From: an uncultured Bacilli bacterium
Lineage (GTDB): Bacteria > Bacillota_I > Bacilli_A > RF39 > UBA660
NCBI GenBank assembly: GCA_934149515.1
Contig: CAKPFD010000003.1
Span: forward strand, 27,492-91,491
Reading direction: 5' to 3'
DNA length: 64,000 nt
The translations under genes were made by a program, and so were the position numbers. Positions 35,632 to 43,050 of this stretch are shown here, one piece after another; the first letter of the stretch is position 1, and the number at the start of each line of letters is the position of its first letter. The notes below the pieces were generated by a model, which made no database searches, was not told the origin of the DNA, and worked only from the letters and a program-made list of their open reading frames with translations.

Positions 35632-35892
35632 ATGGAAACATTAAAAGTTTCATCAAAATCAAATCCAAATTCAGTAGCAGGAGCTTTAGCTAATGTTTTT
35701 CGCTCTGATGGTAGTGTAGAAATTCAGGCAGTGGGAGCGGGAGCATTAAATCAAGCAATAAAAGCGGTTGCCATTGCTAGAGGTTTTTTAGCTCCTTCTG
35801 GAAAAAATATTGTTTGTATTCCGGCTTTCACCGATATTGCTATCGATGGAGAAGAAAGAACAGCGATTAAATTAATTATTGAAACAAAATAG
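35632..35892 (+). CDS. spoVS: Stage V sporulation protein S
   Basis: An 86-residue SpoVS: 'LKVSSKSNPNSVAGALANVF', 'VEIQAVGAGALNQAIKAVAI', 'ARGFLAPSGKNIVCIPAFTD'. This is a small, highly conserved Alba-fold-like protein that in Bacillus affects septation and spore coat assembly. It is also found in some non-sporulating lineages, so alone it does not prove sporulation. 'gaaaggaag' precedes the ATG. Confidence 0.95.
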   Translation: METLKVSSKSNPNSVAGALANVFRSDGSVEIQAVGAGALNQAIKAVAIARGFLAPSGKNIVCIPAFTDIAIDGEERTAIKLIIETK

Positions 35893-35897
35893 CTAAC

Positions 35898-35930
35898 AAA
35901 AAAAGCGATACAAAAAGTATCACTTTTTTT
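35898..35930. terminator. Bidirectional terminator between spoVS and serS
   Basis: AAAAAAGCGATAC pairs with GTATCACTTTTTT (one mismatch) around AAAAA, serving convergent genes. Confidence 0.75.
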
Positions 35931-37209
35931 ATGGTTTTAAGATGGTTTTACCACCCATATATGGTTGTAAGGCTTTTGGAATTTTAATGCTACCATCTTT
36001 TTGATAGTTATTTTCTAATACAGCGATTAAGCCACGTGGAGTAGCTAATACTGTATTATTTAATGTATTGACAAGGTAGTTTCCATTTTCTCCTTTAGCT
36101 CTTATTTGTAATCTTCTAGCTTGAGCATCTCCTAAGGTAGAACATGATCCTACTTCAAAGTAAGTTTTTTGTCTTGGACTCCATGCTTCTACATCGCATG
36201 ATTTTACTTTTAGATCTGCTAGATCTCCACTACAGCATTCTAATGTTCGAACTGGGACATCTAAACTTCTAAAGAATTCAACGGTATAACTCCACATTTT
36301 ATTGTACCAATCCATAGCATCTTCTTGTTTGCAGATAACGATCATTTCTTGTTTTTCGAATTGATGAACGCGATATAATCCTCTTTCTTCTAAGCCGTGT
36401 GCTCCAACTTCTTTTCTAAAACATGGACTGTAAGAGGTTAGGGTAAGTGGTAGGCTTTCTTCTTTGATAATTTGATTTTTAAACTTTCCGATCATTGAAT
36501 GTTCTGATGTACCGATAAGATATAGATCTTCCCCTTCAATTTTATACATCATAGCATCCATTTCGGCAAAAGACATTACACCATTGACAACATCGCTTCT
36601 TATCATAAATGGAGGTATACAATATGTAAATCCTTTATCAATCATAAAGTCTCTAGCATAAGATAACATAGCAGAATGTAATCTTGCAATATCACCCATT
36701 AAATAATAGAAACCATTACCAGATGTTCTTCCTGCTGCTTCCTTATCTAAACCATTTAAACTATCGCAAATATCAGCGTGATAAGGAATTTCATAATCTG
36801 GTACGATAGGTTCTCCAAATTTTTCAATTTCCACATTTTCATTATCATCTTTTCCGATTGGAACAGAAGGATCGATGATTTGAGGAATGATTAACATTTT
36901 TTCTCTTAAATCTATACTTAATTTTCTTTCTTCTTCTTCAATTTCTTTTAATTGTTCATTAATCTTTTGAACAGATTGCTTTTTCTCATTAGCAAGATCC
37001 GTTTTTTTCTCCTTAAATAAAAGACCAATTTCATCGCTTGCTTGATTCCGTTGCTGTCTTAAAATATCGCCTTCTTGTTTTAAATTTCTAATTTTTTCAT
37101 CTAGTGCAATCACTTCATCAACAAGTGGTAATTTTTCATCTTGAAACTTTTTCTTAATATTTTCTTTTACAATTTCTTTATTTTCTCTTATAAATTTAAT
37201 ATCTAACAT
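35929..37209 (-). CDS. serS: Seryl-tRNA synthetase
   Basis: 426 residues, class IIa. The long antiparallel coiled-coil arm (about 30-100) binds the tRNA(Ser) variable arm. The catalytic core has 'GTSEHSMIGKFKNQI', motif 2 'SYSPCFRKEVGAHGLEERGL', 'HQFEKQEMIVI' and motif 3 'TPRGLIAVLENN'. Length is normal. No T-box core is seen in its upstream region. 'aaaggagag' precedes the ATG. Confidence 0.97.
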   Translation of the reverse strand: MLDIKFIRENKEIVKENIKKKFQDEKLPLVDEVIALDEKIRNLKQEGDILRQQRNQASDEIGLLFKEKKTDLANEKKQSVQKINEQLKEIEEEERKLSIDLREKMLIIPQIIDPSVPIGKDDNENVEIEKFGEPIVPDYEIPYHADICDSLNGLDKEAAGRTSGNGFYYLMGDIARLHSAMLSYARDFMIDKGFTYCIPPFMIRSDVVNGVMSFAEMDAMMYKIEGEDLYLIGTSEHSMIGKFKNQIIKEESLPLTLTSYSPCFRKEVGAHGLEERGLYRVHQFEKQEMIVICKQEDAMDWYNKMWSYTVEFFRSLDVPVRTLECCSGDLADLKVKSCDVEAWSPRQKTYFEVGSCSTLGDAQARRLQIRAKGENGNYLVNTLNNTVLATPRGLIAVLENNYQKDGSIKIPKALQPYMGGKTILKP

Positions 37210-37357
37210 TTTGCTCTCCTTTATTTCCTTATTATATACTAAATTTCAGGTAAAACTCAAGGTCAATCGTGAAATTTGTCGGATTATTTCACCCTTAAAT
37301 TACCCTTTCATTACATAGAAAATTCCATTTTGTAAACCCTATAAATAGTCATTCAAT

Positions 37358-37386
37358 TTGACAAGAACAAGTGATTTTGGTATAAT
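37358..37386 (+). promoter_or_regulatory. Consensus sigma-A promoter for ankyrin-like gene
   Basis: TTGACA (37358-37363), 17-nt spacer, TATAAT (37381-37386): a perfect match to consensus and spacing. Confidence 0.88.
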
Positions 37387-37418
37387 AAAGACCGTCACGT
37401 AAAAAAGAGGTGTATAAA

Positions 37419-38114
37419 ATGTTTTACGATGAAATGCAAGCAATGAAAGCTTGTGAGGAAGAACCGTCCCTGATTTTTGAGTTAATCAAAGAAGGACACT
37501 TTACTATTGTAGATAAACTATTAAAGAAAAAACTTGTTAGTGTATCAGAACTTGATGAAGAAGGAAATACCGTTTTAATGAAATTATTAAAACTAAAACA
37601 ATATGATCTTGTTTTGAAGTATATGACATGTAGTGATTTTGATGTTAACCATCAGAACAAAGATGGTAATACATTTGCTCATATTCTTGCTACAAAAGAC
37701 TATGTTCATGTTGGTCCAATTATCAAAAAATTAAAGAAGAATAAAGAATTTTCTCCAAACTTAAAAAACAATGATGGTGATACTATTTTAGATATCTCTA
37801 TTCGTGGAGGATATTTATGTACTACTTTGAAATTTTTAGAAGATAGTCGCTTTAATAACATTGATATTGTTTCCTTTGAAAATCTTTACAAAACATTTAT
37901 TCGAACTAAAGCATTTGGTAAATATACTAAACTGACAAACTTAGAACTAGTTGTTTCTAACTTAGAGAAAAAACAAGAATTATTACCTAGAATGGAACGT
38001 TTAGTAGAATTAATTGTACAAGATTTTGAAATTATTAAAAGTGAAATTTTAAATAACCAACTAACAAGTCTTGATCATATTATGGACTCTGTCTTAGTAG
38101 AGAGCAATGCGTAA
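37419..38114 (+). CDS. Ankyrin-repeat-like protein
   Basis: 231 residues. The middle contains ankyrin-like units: 'LDEEGNTVLMKLLKLKQYDL', 'NHQNKDGNTFAHILATKDY' and 'LKNNDGDTILDISIRGGYL'. These share the DGxTxLxxAxxxG pattern. The C-terminal ~80 residues are helical. A cytoplasmic protein-binding role is expected; the partner is unknown. ATG 37419 is favoured ('agagg' before it) over GTG 37410. It is driven by a consensus promoter, so probably well expressed. Confidence 0.75.
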   Translation: MFYDEMQAMKACEEEPSLIFELIKEGHFTIVDKLLKKKLVSVSELDEEGNTVLMKLLKLKQYDLVLKYMTCSDFDVNHQNKDGNTFAHILATKDYVHVGPIIKKLKKNKEFSPNLKNNDGDTILDISIRGGYLCTTLKFLEDSRFNNIDIVSFENLYKTFIRTKAFGKYTKLTNLELVVSNLEKKQELLPRMERLVELIVQDFEIIKSEILNNQLTSLDHIMDSVLVESNA

Positions 38115-38131
38115 AGTCGTATTGCTTTTTA
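38102..38131 (+). terminator. Intrinsic terminator after ankyrin-like gene
   Basis: AGCAAT and ATTGCT form a stem across the stop codon, followed by T5. Confidence 0.55.
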
Positions 38132-38184
38132 CTTGCAATTTCGATTGTTTTTTTTTATACTAAAATGGTTAATGAGGTGAAAAT

Positions 38185-39591
38185 ATGCGGTTACCAGATT
38201 TTAAGGAAGCACGTACAAATACAAAAAAAGAATATCAAACAAAACAATTTCAACTAGATGCAAAATATTATCAACAATATAAAGGTAAAACTTGTTATTT
38301 AAAAACTTATGGTTGTCAGATGAATGAACATGATAGTGAAAATATTAAAGGAATCTTAGAAGAGATGGGCTTTTTGATGATCGATGATTATGAAGCGGCT
38401 GATTTAATTATTTTAAATACTTGTTCTATTCGTGAAAATGCTCATAATAAAGCGTTTGGTTTTTTGGGTAGAGTAAAACACTTAAAAGAAACGAAAAAAG
38501 ATTTGATGGTAGGATTATGTGGTTGTATGGCACAAGAAGAAGTGGTTGCTACTACGATTTTAGAAAAATATCCATGGTTGAATTTTGTTGTTGGGACACA
38601 TAATTTTTATGAACTTCCTACGATATTAGATAAATCTATTCAAGATAGAGCATTACAAGTAGAAGTATACTCAAGAGAACAAGATTTGGTAGAAGAAATG
38701 CCAGTAGAAAGAGATAATCCTTATAAAGCATATATTAATATTATCTATGGTTGCGATAAGTTTTGTACTTATTGTATCGTTCCTTATACAAGAGGTAGAC
38801 AAAGAAGTAGAACGAAAGAAGCTATTTTAAAAGAAGTAAATGAATTAGTAGAAAATCATTATCAAGAAGTTACCTTATTAGGTCAAAATGTCAATGCTTA
38901 TGGAAAAGATCTTTATGATGATTATTCTTTAGCAGAATTATTAGAAGATGTGGCAAAGACAAATATTCCACGTATTCGTTTTATGACAAGTCATCCTTGG
39001 GATTTTAATGATAAAATGATCGATGTGATTGCTCGTTATCCTAATATCATGCCAAGTATTCATTTACCAGTACAATCTGGTAGTAATAAAATCTTAAAAT
39101 TAATGGGTAGACGATATACGAAAGAAGAATATTTAGATCTATTTCATCAAATGAAAGAAAAAATACCACGTTGTACAATTTCTACAGATATTATTGTTGG
39201 GTTCCCAGGAGAAAGTGAAGAAGACTTTGAAGAAACATTATCTTTAGCTAAAGAATGTCGTTATGATAATGCTTTTACTTTCATTTATTCTAAAAGGGTA
39301 GGAACACCAGCTGCTAAATTAAAAGATGATGTTACTCAAGAAGAAAAAGAACAACGTCTATATCGCTTAAACGAAATTGTCAATCAATACTTTCTGGAAA
39401 ATAATCAAAAACTAGTTCATACCACAATACCAGTTTTAATCGAAGGAAAATCACCTAAAAAAGAAGATTGTTATTTTGGATATAGCGATACTAACAAATT
39501 AGTAAATGTCAAAGGTGATGTAGAAATTGGACAGATTGTTCCTGTGCATATATTAGAAGCTAAAACTTGGAGTTTAGATGGACAAGTATAA
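38185..39591 (+). CDS. miaB: tRNA-2-methylthio-N6-dimethylallyladenosine synthase
   Basis: A 468-residue methylthiotransferase. The N-terminal domain has the three auxiliary-cluster cysteines (in 'TYGCQMNEHDSE', 'LNTCSIRENA', 'LCGCMAQEE'). The radical SAM core has 'YGCDKFCTYCIVPYTRGRQR' (CxxxCxxC), and a TRAM domain closes the C-terminus. It adds ms2 to i6A37 of tRNAs reading UNN codons. It overlaps ymcA by 14 nt, and cotE follows: the Bacillus gene order. Confidence 0.95.
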   Translation: MRLPDFKEARTNTKKEYQTKQFQLDAKYYQQYKGKTCYLKTYGCQMNEHDSENIKGILEEMGFLMIDDYEAADLIILNTCSIRENAHNKAFGFLGRVKHLKETKKDLMVGLCGCMAQEEVVATTILEKYPWLNFVVGTHNFYELPTILDKSIQDRALQVEVYSREQDLVEEMPVERDNPYKAYINIIYGCDKFCTYCIVPYTRGRQRSRTKEAILKEVNELVENHYQEVTLLGQNVNAYGKDLYDDYSLAELLEDVAKTNIPRIRFMTSHPWDFNDKMIDVIARYPNIMPSIHLPVQSGSNKILKLMGRRYTKEEYLDLFHQMKEKIPRCTISTDIIVGFPGESEEDFEETLSLAKECRYDNAFTFIYSKRVGTPAAKLKDDVTQEEKEQRLYRLNEIVNQYFLENNQKLVHTTIPVLIEGKSPKKEDCYFGYSDTNKLVNVKGDVEIGQIVPVHILEAKTWSLDGQV

Positions 39592-39919
39592 TAACGATGC
39601 TATTTTTGAACAAGTAAAAAAATTAATTACTACTATTTTAGAAAGTGATATGTATCAACAATACCTTTTAGTAGAAGAAAAAATGAAAAAGAACTCTACT
39701 ATTATGGAACAGATCCAACAAGTGAAACAACTAGAAAAAAAATATGTTCGTAGTGGATTTCAAGAAGAAGCACTTAAAGAACAAATTGATACTATCTATC
39801 AACAACTAAAAAATAACCCATTATATAGAAATTATGAGCAATCCTTTGATAAAGTTAATGAACTTTTTACCTTCTTAAAAGAAGACTTAAATGATTATTT
39901 TCAAAAAATAAGTCAATAA
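39578..39919 (+). CDS. ymcA: YlbF/YmcA (RicA)-family protein
   Basis: 113 residues, all helical: 'IFEQVKKLITTILESDMYQQ', 'IQQVKQLEKKYVRSGFQEE', 'YQQLKNNPLYRNYEQSFDKV'. It matches the YlbF/YmcA family, which in Bacillus forms an Fe-S-carrying complex that promotes RNase Y processing and competence/sporulation/biofilm entry. The position between miaB and cotE points to YmcA rather than YlbF. It starts within the end of miaB. Confidence 0.82.
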   Translation: MDKYNNDAIFEQVKKLITTILESDMYQQYLLVEEKMKKNSTIMEQIQQVKQLEKKYVRSGFQEEALKEQIDTIYQQLKNNPLYRNYEQSFDKVNELFTFLKEDLNDYFQKISQ

Positions 39920-39991
39920 AAAAGTAAATTATTATCTTTTTGGTACAAAACGATTCCTTTTTGCATAGATTAGAGTGAGGAGGGATAGTTT

Positions 39992-40534
39992 TTGTCAAAC
40001 TTTAAAGAAATTGTCACCAAAGCGGTGATTGGAAAGGGTAAAAAACAGTTTGTTGATACGCTTGTATTAAAAGCATCTTCTACACCAACAACCGTTTTAG
40101 GATGTTGGGTGATCAATCATCGTTTTAGTGGTACTAAAATAGGTGAAAAGATTCAAATAGTAGGAAGTTATGATATTAATGTTTGGTATTCATTTGATCA
40201 TGATAGTCAAACAGAAGTATTGAAAGAAACGAAAAACTATCAAGAAACTGTCACCATCCAAGATCATCCAAACGATCTTGATAATGAGCAAATTATTGTC
40301 CGTAGTTTAAGTGGACCAAGTTGTTTGAAAGCTGAAATCGTCAATGACGAAATTCATTGTACAGTAGAAAAAACATTAGGAATAGAACTAGTAGGAGATA
40401 CAAAAGTTAGAATTAGTGTTGATGATGAGACAGATGAAACATGGGATGAAATCTATGATAGTGACGATGTGATTGAGCAAAAGATAGATGAAGAAGTAAA
40501 AGAAGATTACTTAGAAGAACCAAAAGATAATTAA
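39992..40534 (+). CDS. cotE: Outer spore coat morphogenetic protein CotE
   Basis: 180 residues. The CotE family text is recognisable: 'FKEIVTKAVIGKGKKQFVDT', 'VLGCWVINHRFSGTKIGEKI', 'VVGSYDINVWYSFDHDSQTE'-like spacing and 'CTVEKTLGIELVGDTKVRI'. The acidic tail ('DDVIEQKIDEEVKEDYLEE') is typical. In Bacillus, CotE assembles the outer coat. The start is TTG 39992 after 'gaggaggga'. Its presence after miaB-ymcA is strong syntenic support and argues for spore-coat formation in this lineage. Confidence 0.9.
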   Translation: MSNFKEIVTKAVIGKGKKQFVDTLVLKASSTPTTVLGCWVINHRFSGTKIGEKIQIVGSYDINVWYSFDHDSQTEVLKETKNYQETVTIQDHPNDLDNEQIIVRSLSGPSCLKAEIVNDEIHCTVEKTLGIELVGDTKVRISVDDETDETWDEIYDSDDVIEQKIDEEVKEDYLEEPKDN

Positions 40535-40550
40535 TGTTAACAAAAAATGG

Positions 40551-40579
40551 TTGACAGCACTAGCTAAATATAGTATAGT
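40551..40579 (+). promoter_or_regulatory. Sigma-A promoter of rpsP-khpA
   Basis: TTGACA (40551-40556), 17-nt spacer, TATAGT (40574-40579), 28 nt before the rpsP start. Confidence 0.85.
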
Positions 40580-40606
40580 AATAACATTGAAATGAAGGAG
40601 GATATT

Positions 40607-40888
40607 ATGGCAGTAAAATTAAGACTAATGAGAATGGGAGCTAAAAAACGTCCATTCTATAGAATTGTAGCAATTGATTCTAGAACAAAAAGAGATGGAG
40701 AATATCTTGAATTAGTTGGAACTTATAATCCAATTGAAAAGCAACAAGAAGTTAAAATCAATGAAGAAGTAGCTTTAAAATGGTTACAACAAGGAGCTAT
40801 TCCATCAGATACTGTTCGTAGTTTATTAAAAGATGCTGGTGTTATGAAAAAATTTGCTGATTCTAAAAATAAAAAGGAAGCAAAATAA
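40607..40888 (+). CDS. rpsP: 30S ribosomal protein S16
   Basis: 93 residues, typical bS16: '[20 protein letters not shown]', '[19 protein letters not shown]', '[18 protein letters not shown]'. ATG 40607 is preceded by aaggagg (40595-40601), which excludes the frame opening at 40592. The stop overlaps the khpA start by one base. Confidence 0.97.
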   Translation: MAVKLRLMRMGAKKRPFYRIVAIDSRTKRDGEYLELVGTYNPIEKQQEVKINEEVALKWLQQGAIPSDTVRSLLKDAGVMKKFADSKNKKEAK

Positions 40889-41136
40889 TGGATTACCGCA
40901 GCTTAACGGAAAGGATTGTCACTGGTTTAGTCATGAATACAGATGCAGTTCGTGTTCAAGAGTTTACAAGTGAAGACGATGATGCGATTGTACTTGAAGT
41001 GCTAGTAACAGAAGAAGATATTGGTCGTGTCATTGGTAAAGGTGGTAAAACTGCTAATGCGATTCGTACTTTGGTACAAGCTAGTAGTAGTTTACATGAT
41101 CAAAAATATGTAAAAATTAATTTTGATAAGTTTTAG
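40888..41136 (+). CDS. khpA: KH-domain RNA-binding protein KhpA
   Basis: 82 residues. One KH domain with the GXXG loop in 'VIGKGGKTANAIRTLVQASS'; the N-terminus 'DYRSLTERIVTGLVMNTDAV' is conserved. KhpA pairs with KhpB/Jag in RNA binding and influences division and cell-wall growth. The rpsP-khpA order is standard in Firmicutes; here rimM/trmD do not follow. Confidence 0.93.
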   Translation: MDYRSLTERIVTGLVMNTDAVRVQEFTSEDDDAIVLEVLVTEEDIGRVIGKGGKTANAIRTLVQASSSLHDQKYVKINFDKF

Positions 41137-41160
41137 AAGTTACAAAAGTAATTTCTTTTT
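41136..41160 (+). terminator. Terminator of rpsP-khpA
   Basis: GAAGTTAC (41136-41143) pairs with GTAATTTC (41148-41155) with one G-U, followed by T5. Confidence 0.65.
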
Positions 41161-41224
41161 CTTTATTATTAAGCAAACATTATGTTATAATAAGTGCTAA
41201 TTAAAAGATGTATTGAGGTTTGTG

Positions 41225-42133
41225 ATGAATAGTAATTATTTAGAAAAAACATTATTAAATTTATATCAAATGGGTGAAGATGGCTTGTTTTATCAAAAGT
41301 ATGGAAAAGTTTATATGCAATTGCTAAAGCAAGGAATAGATAAAAAGATTCAGTTTGGACCTTTATTACCTTTTTCAAAAGAAGAAACCCATCAACTAGT
41401 TTGTTCTTTTTTAGAAAAGTATGACTTTTTACAAGAACAAAATTTTACTTATCATTTACAAGATAATATTCAACTTTATACGAAAGAAGAATTGGATGCT
41501 TTTTTAAATTTAGAAAAAAATATACCTAATATGACATTTGGTGAGGCAAAATCTTTAGAAAAGGTTAGGGGTAACTTATTATACTTTAATGATGAATATT
41601 GGAATTTACATGTTTATCATACAGAAACTTTGTCTAGTGCTAATACGCTTGTTCATGAATGGATTCATAAGCTGGATGCACCTGATATTGATTTTTTTGA
41701 TGATGGTTTTTATGATATGCTATCAGAAGTAAAAGCTTATTATGGTTCGTTTTTGTTCCTTGATGATTGTAAGCAACAAGGTTATTTATCGGACAGTACG
41801 ATTGTAAGTGATCAGATACGATCTATACTTTCTAGACAAATTTTATCTTATCAACAATCTTTAGAATCTCTATCTTGCTTACAAGGCTATCAACAAGATC
41901 AAAAATTGGAACAATTGCAGCAAAATGAAAGTTTTGCCCTTGATGATTATCCACATATTTTAGGGTATTTACTAGCTAGTTATTATTATCAAAATCAAAA
42001 GGATCATAAAAAGGCTTCTTTTCTTGAAAAAAGTTTATATCAAGATGCTTTTTTAAAAACAAAAGTACATCATTTATTGAAATCTCATGGAAAAAATAAA
42101 ATAAAACAATTGGTAAAATCGTTTTATACATAG
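41225..42133 (+). CDS. Protein with HExxH motif, possible metalloprotease, unknown family
   Basis: 302 residues, no signal peptide. 'TLVHEWIHKLD' contains HEWIH, a zincin-type HExxH site, and 'MLSEVKAYYGSFLF' downstream offers a glutamate placed like a third ligand of gluzincins. The N- and C-terminal parts are helical and Gln/Leu/Tyr-rich. No family is recognised, so catalysis is unproven. ATG 41225 is 6 nt after gagg (41215-41218). It ends 21 nt before the sortase gene. Confidence 0.65.
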   Translation: MNSNYLEKTLLNLYQMGEDGLFYQKYGKVYMQLLKQGIDKKIQFGPLLPFSKEETHQLVCSFLEKYDFLQEQNFTYHLQDNIQLYTKEELDAFLNLEKNIPNMTFGEAKSLEKVRGNLLYFNDEYWNLHVYHTETLSSANTLVHEWIHKLDAPDIDFFDDGFYDMLSEVKAYYGSFLFLDDCKQQGYLSDSTIVSDQIRSILSRQILSYQQSLESLSCLQGYQQDQKLEQLQQNESFALDDYPHILGYLLASYYYQNQKDHKKASFLEKSLYQDAFLKTKVHHLLKSHGKNKIKQLVKSFYT

Positions 42134-42154
42134 TAGGAAAGGTGGTAATAGGGT

Positions 42155-42865
42155 ATGAAAAAGAAGGCTTTTATTGGTTTGTTCATCATTGTTGCATTGA
42201 CTTTTATAGGGGTCGGTTATTATTTTTATCCAAAGAGTGTAGAAGAAAAAGAACATTTACAAAAAACAACTGTTACAAAGCAGTATGAAGATGTCAGTAG
42301 TGTTGATAATGAAGAAAATATTGTTCAGTTATATCAAGAAAAATTTTCTAATCCTGATATTATCGGACAGCTTTCTATTCCTAATACAGATTTAGTTGTT
42401 CCAGTAGCACAAGCAAGTGATAATTCTTATTATTTAGATCATTTACTTGATAAAAGTCAAAATAGTTTAGGTAGTGTTTATCTTGATTATCGGAATCAAG
42501 TCACTGATAGAAAATTAATTATTTATGGTCATAATTCTTTAAAATATAAAACAGAATTTCATCTTTTAGAAAACTATTTAAATCAATCTTATTATGATCA
42601 ACATAAAGACATTTATTTTCAAACTTTAAATGATAGTTATCATTATCAAATTTTTTCAGTTTATATTGCTACTAAAGATTATCAACACGTAAATTTGTTA
42701 TTTGATAATACAACGTACCAAAAACATTTAGATTGGATGAAGCAACAATCTATTTATGATACAAAAATTAAAGTATCTTATCAAGATGATATTTTAGTAT
42801 TACAAACTTGTGATATGAAGCAAGATAATGCCTACATTATAGTGGTTGCGAAAAAGGTAGCTTAG
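42155..42865 (+). CDS. Class B-like sortase
   Basis: 236 residues with an N-terminal signal anchor (about 5-24). Family text: 'IIGQLSIPNTDLVVPVAQAS' and 'NSYYLDHLLDKSQNSLGSVY'. The catalytic His is in 'LIIYGHNSLKYKTEFHLL' and the Cys in 'ILVLQTCDMKQDN'. Sortases covalently attach NPxT-type proteins to the wall. Odd point: the third active-site residue, normally Arg a few positions after the Cys ('..RIVVVAK' in class B), reads Tyr in 'AYIIVVAKK'. A likely substrate is the beta-helix protein at 13.9 kb. Confidence 0.85.
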   Translation: MKKKAFIGLFIIVALTFIGVGYYFYPKSVEEKEHLQKTTVTKQYEDVSSVDNEENIVQLYQEKFSNPDIIGQLSIPNTDLVVPVAQASDNSYYLDHLLDKSQNSLGSVYLDYRNQVTDRKLIIYGHNSLKYKTEFHLLENYLNQSYYDQHKDIYFQTLNDSYHYQIFSVYIATKDYQHVNLLFDNTTYQKHLDWMKQQSIYDTKIKVSYQDDILVLQTCDMKQDNAYIIVVAKKVA

Positions 42866-42906
42866 TGTTATGATATTGTCATAAAGATAAAAGGTAGGTG
42901 TTAGAC

Positions 42907-42960
42907 ATGAAAGTATTCTCTATAGTAAACCTAAAGTTAACCTGGGGGGGGGTACTTTAA
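42907..42960 (+). CDS. Short leader ORF containing a G9 tract
   Basis: A 17-codon ORF ('MKVFSIVNLKLTWGGVL') with 'aaaggtaggtg' in front. Nine consecutive G (42944-42952) sit inside codons 13-16. In the present register it stops at TAA 42958-42960. Removing one G or adding two opens the frame to TAG 43034-43036, just before the ribosome site of the next gene. It may be a translated attenuator leader, or just an incidental frame. Confidence 0.4.
   Translation: MKVFSIVNLKLTWGGVL
42944..42952. repeat. Homopolymeric G9 tract (slippage-prone)
   Basis: Nine G in a row in DNA that is about 70% AT, 99 nt upstream of a surface-protein gene. Such tracts change length by replication slippage in many phase-variable loci. 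Confidence 0.9.
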
Positions 42961-42994
42961 TCAAACACTTTATCTTTTACCATGTCAAAAACAT

Positions 42995-43021
42995 CAGAAT
43001 ATAAATGTATTCTGGTTTTTT
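42995..43021 (+). terminator. Intrinsic terminator/attenuator before the BspA-like gene
   Basis: CAGAATA (42995-43001) pairs perfectly with TATTCTG (43008-43014), followed by G and T6. It lies between the G9 leader and the BspA-like gene. It could simply end the sortase transcript, or attenuate the surface-protein gene. Confidence 0.65.
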
Positions 43022-43050
43022 GGTGTTTTAAAATAGAAAAGGAGTAAGAT

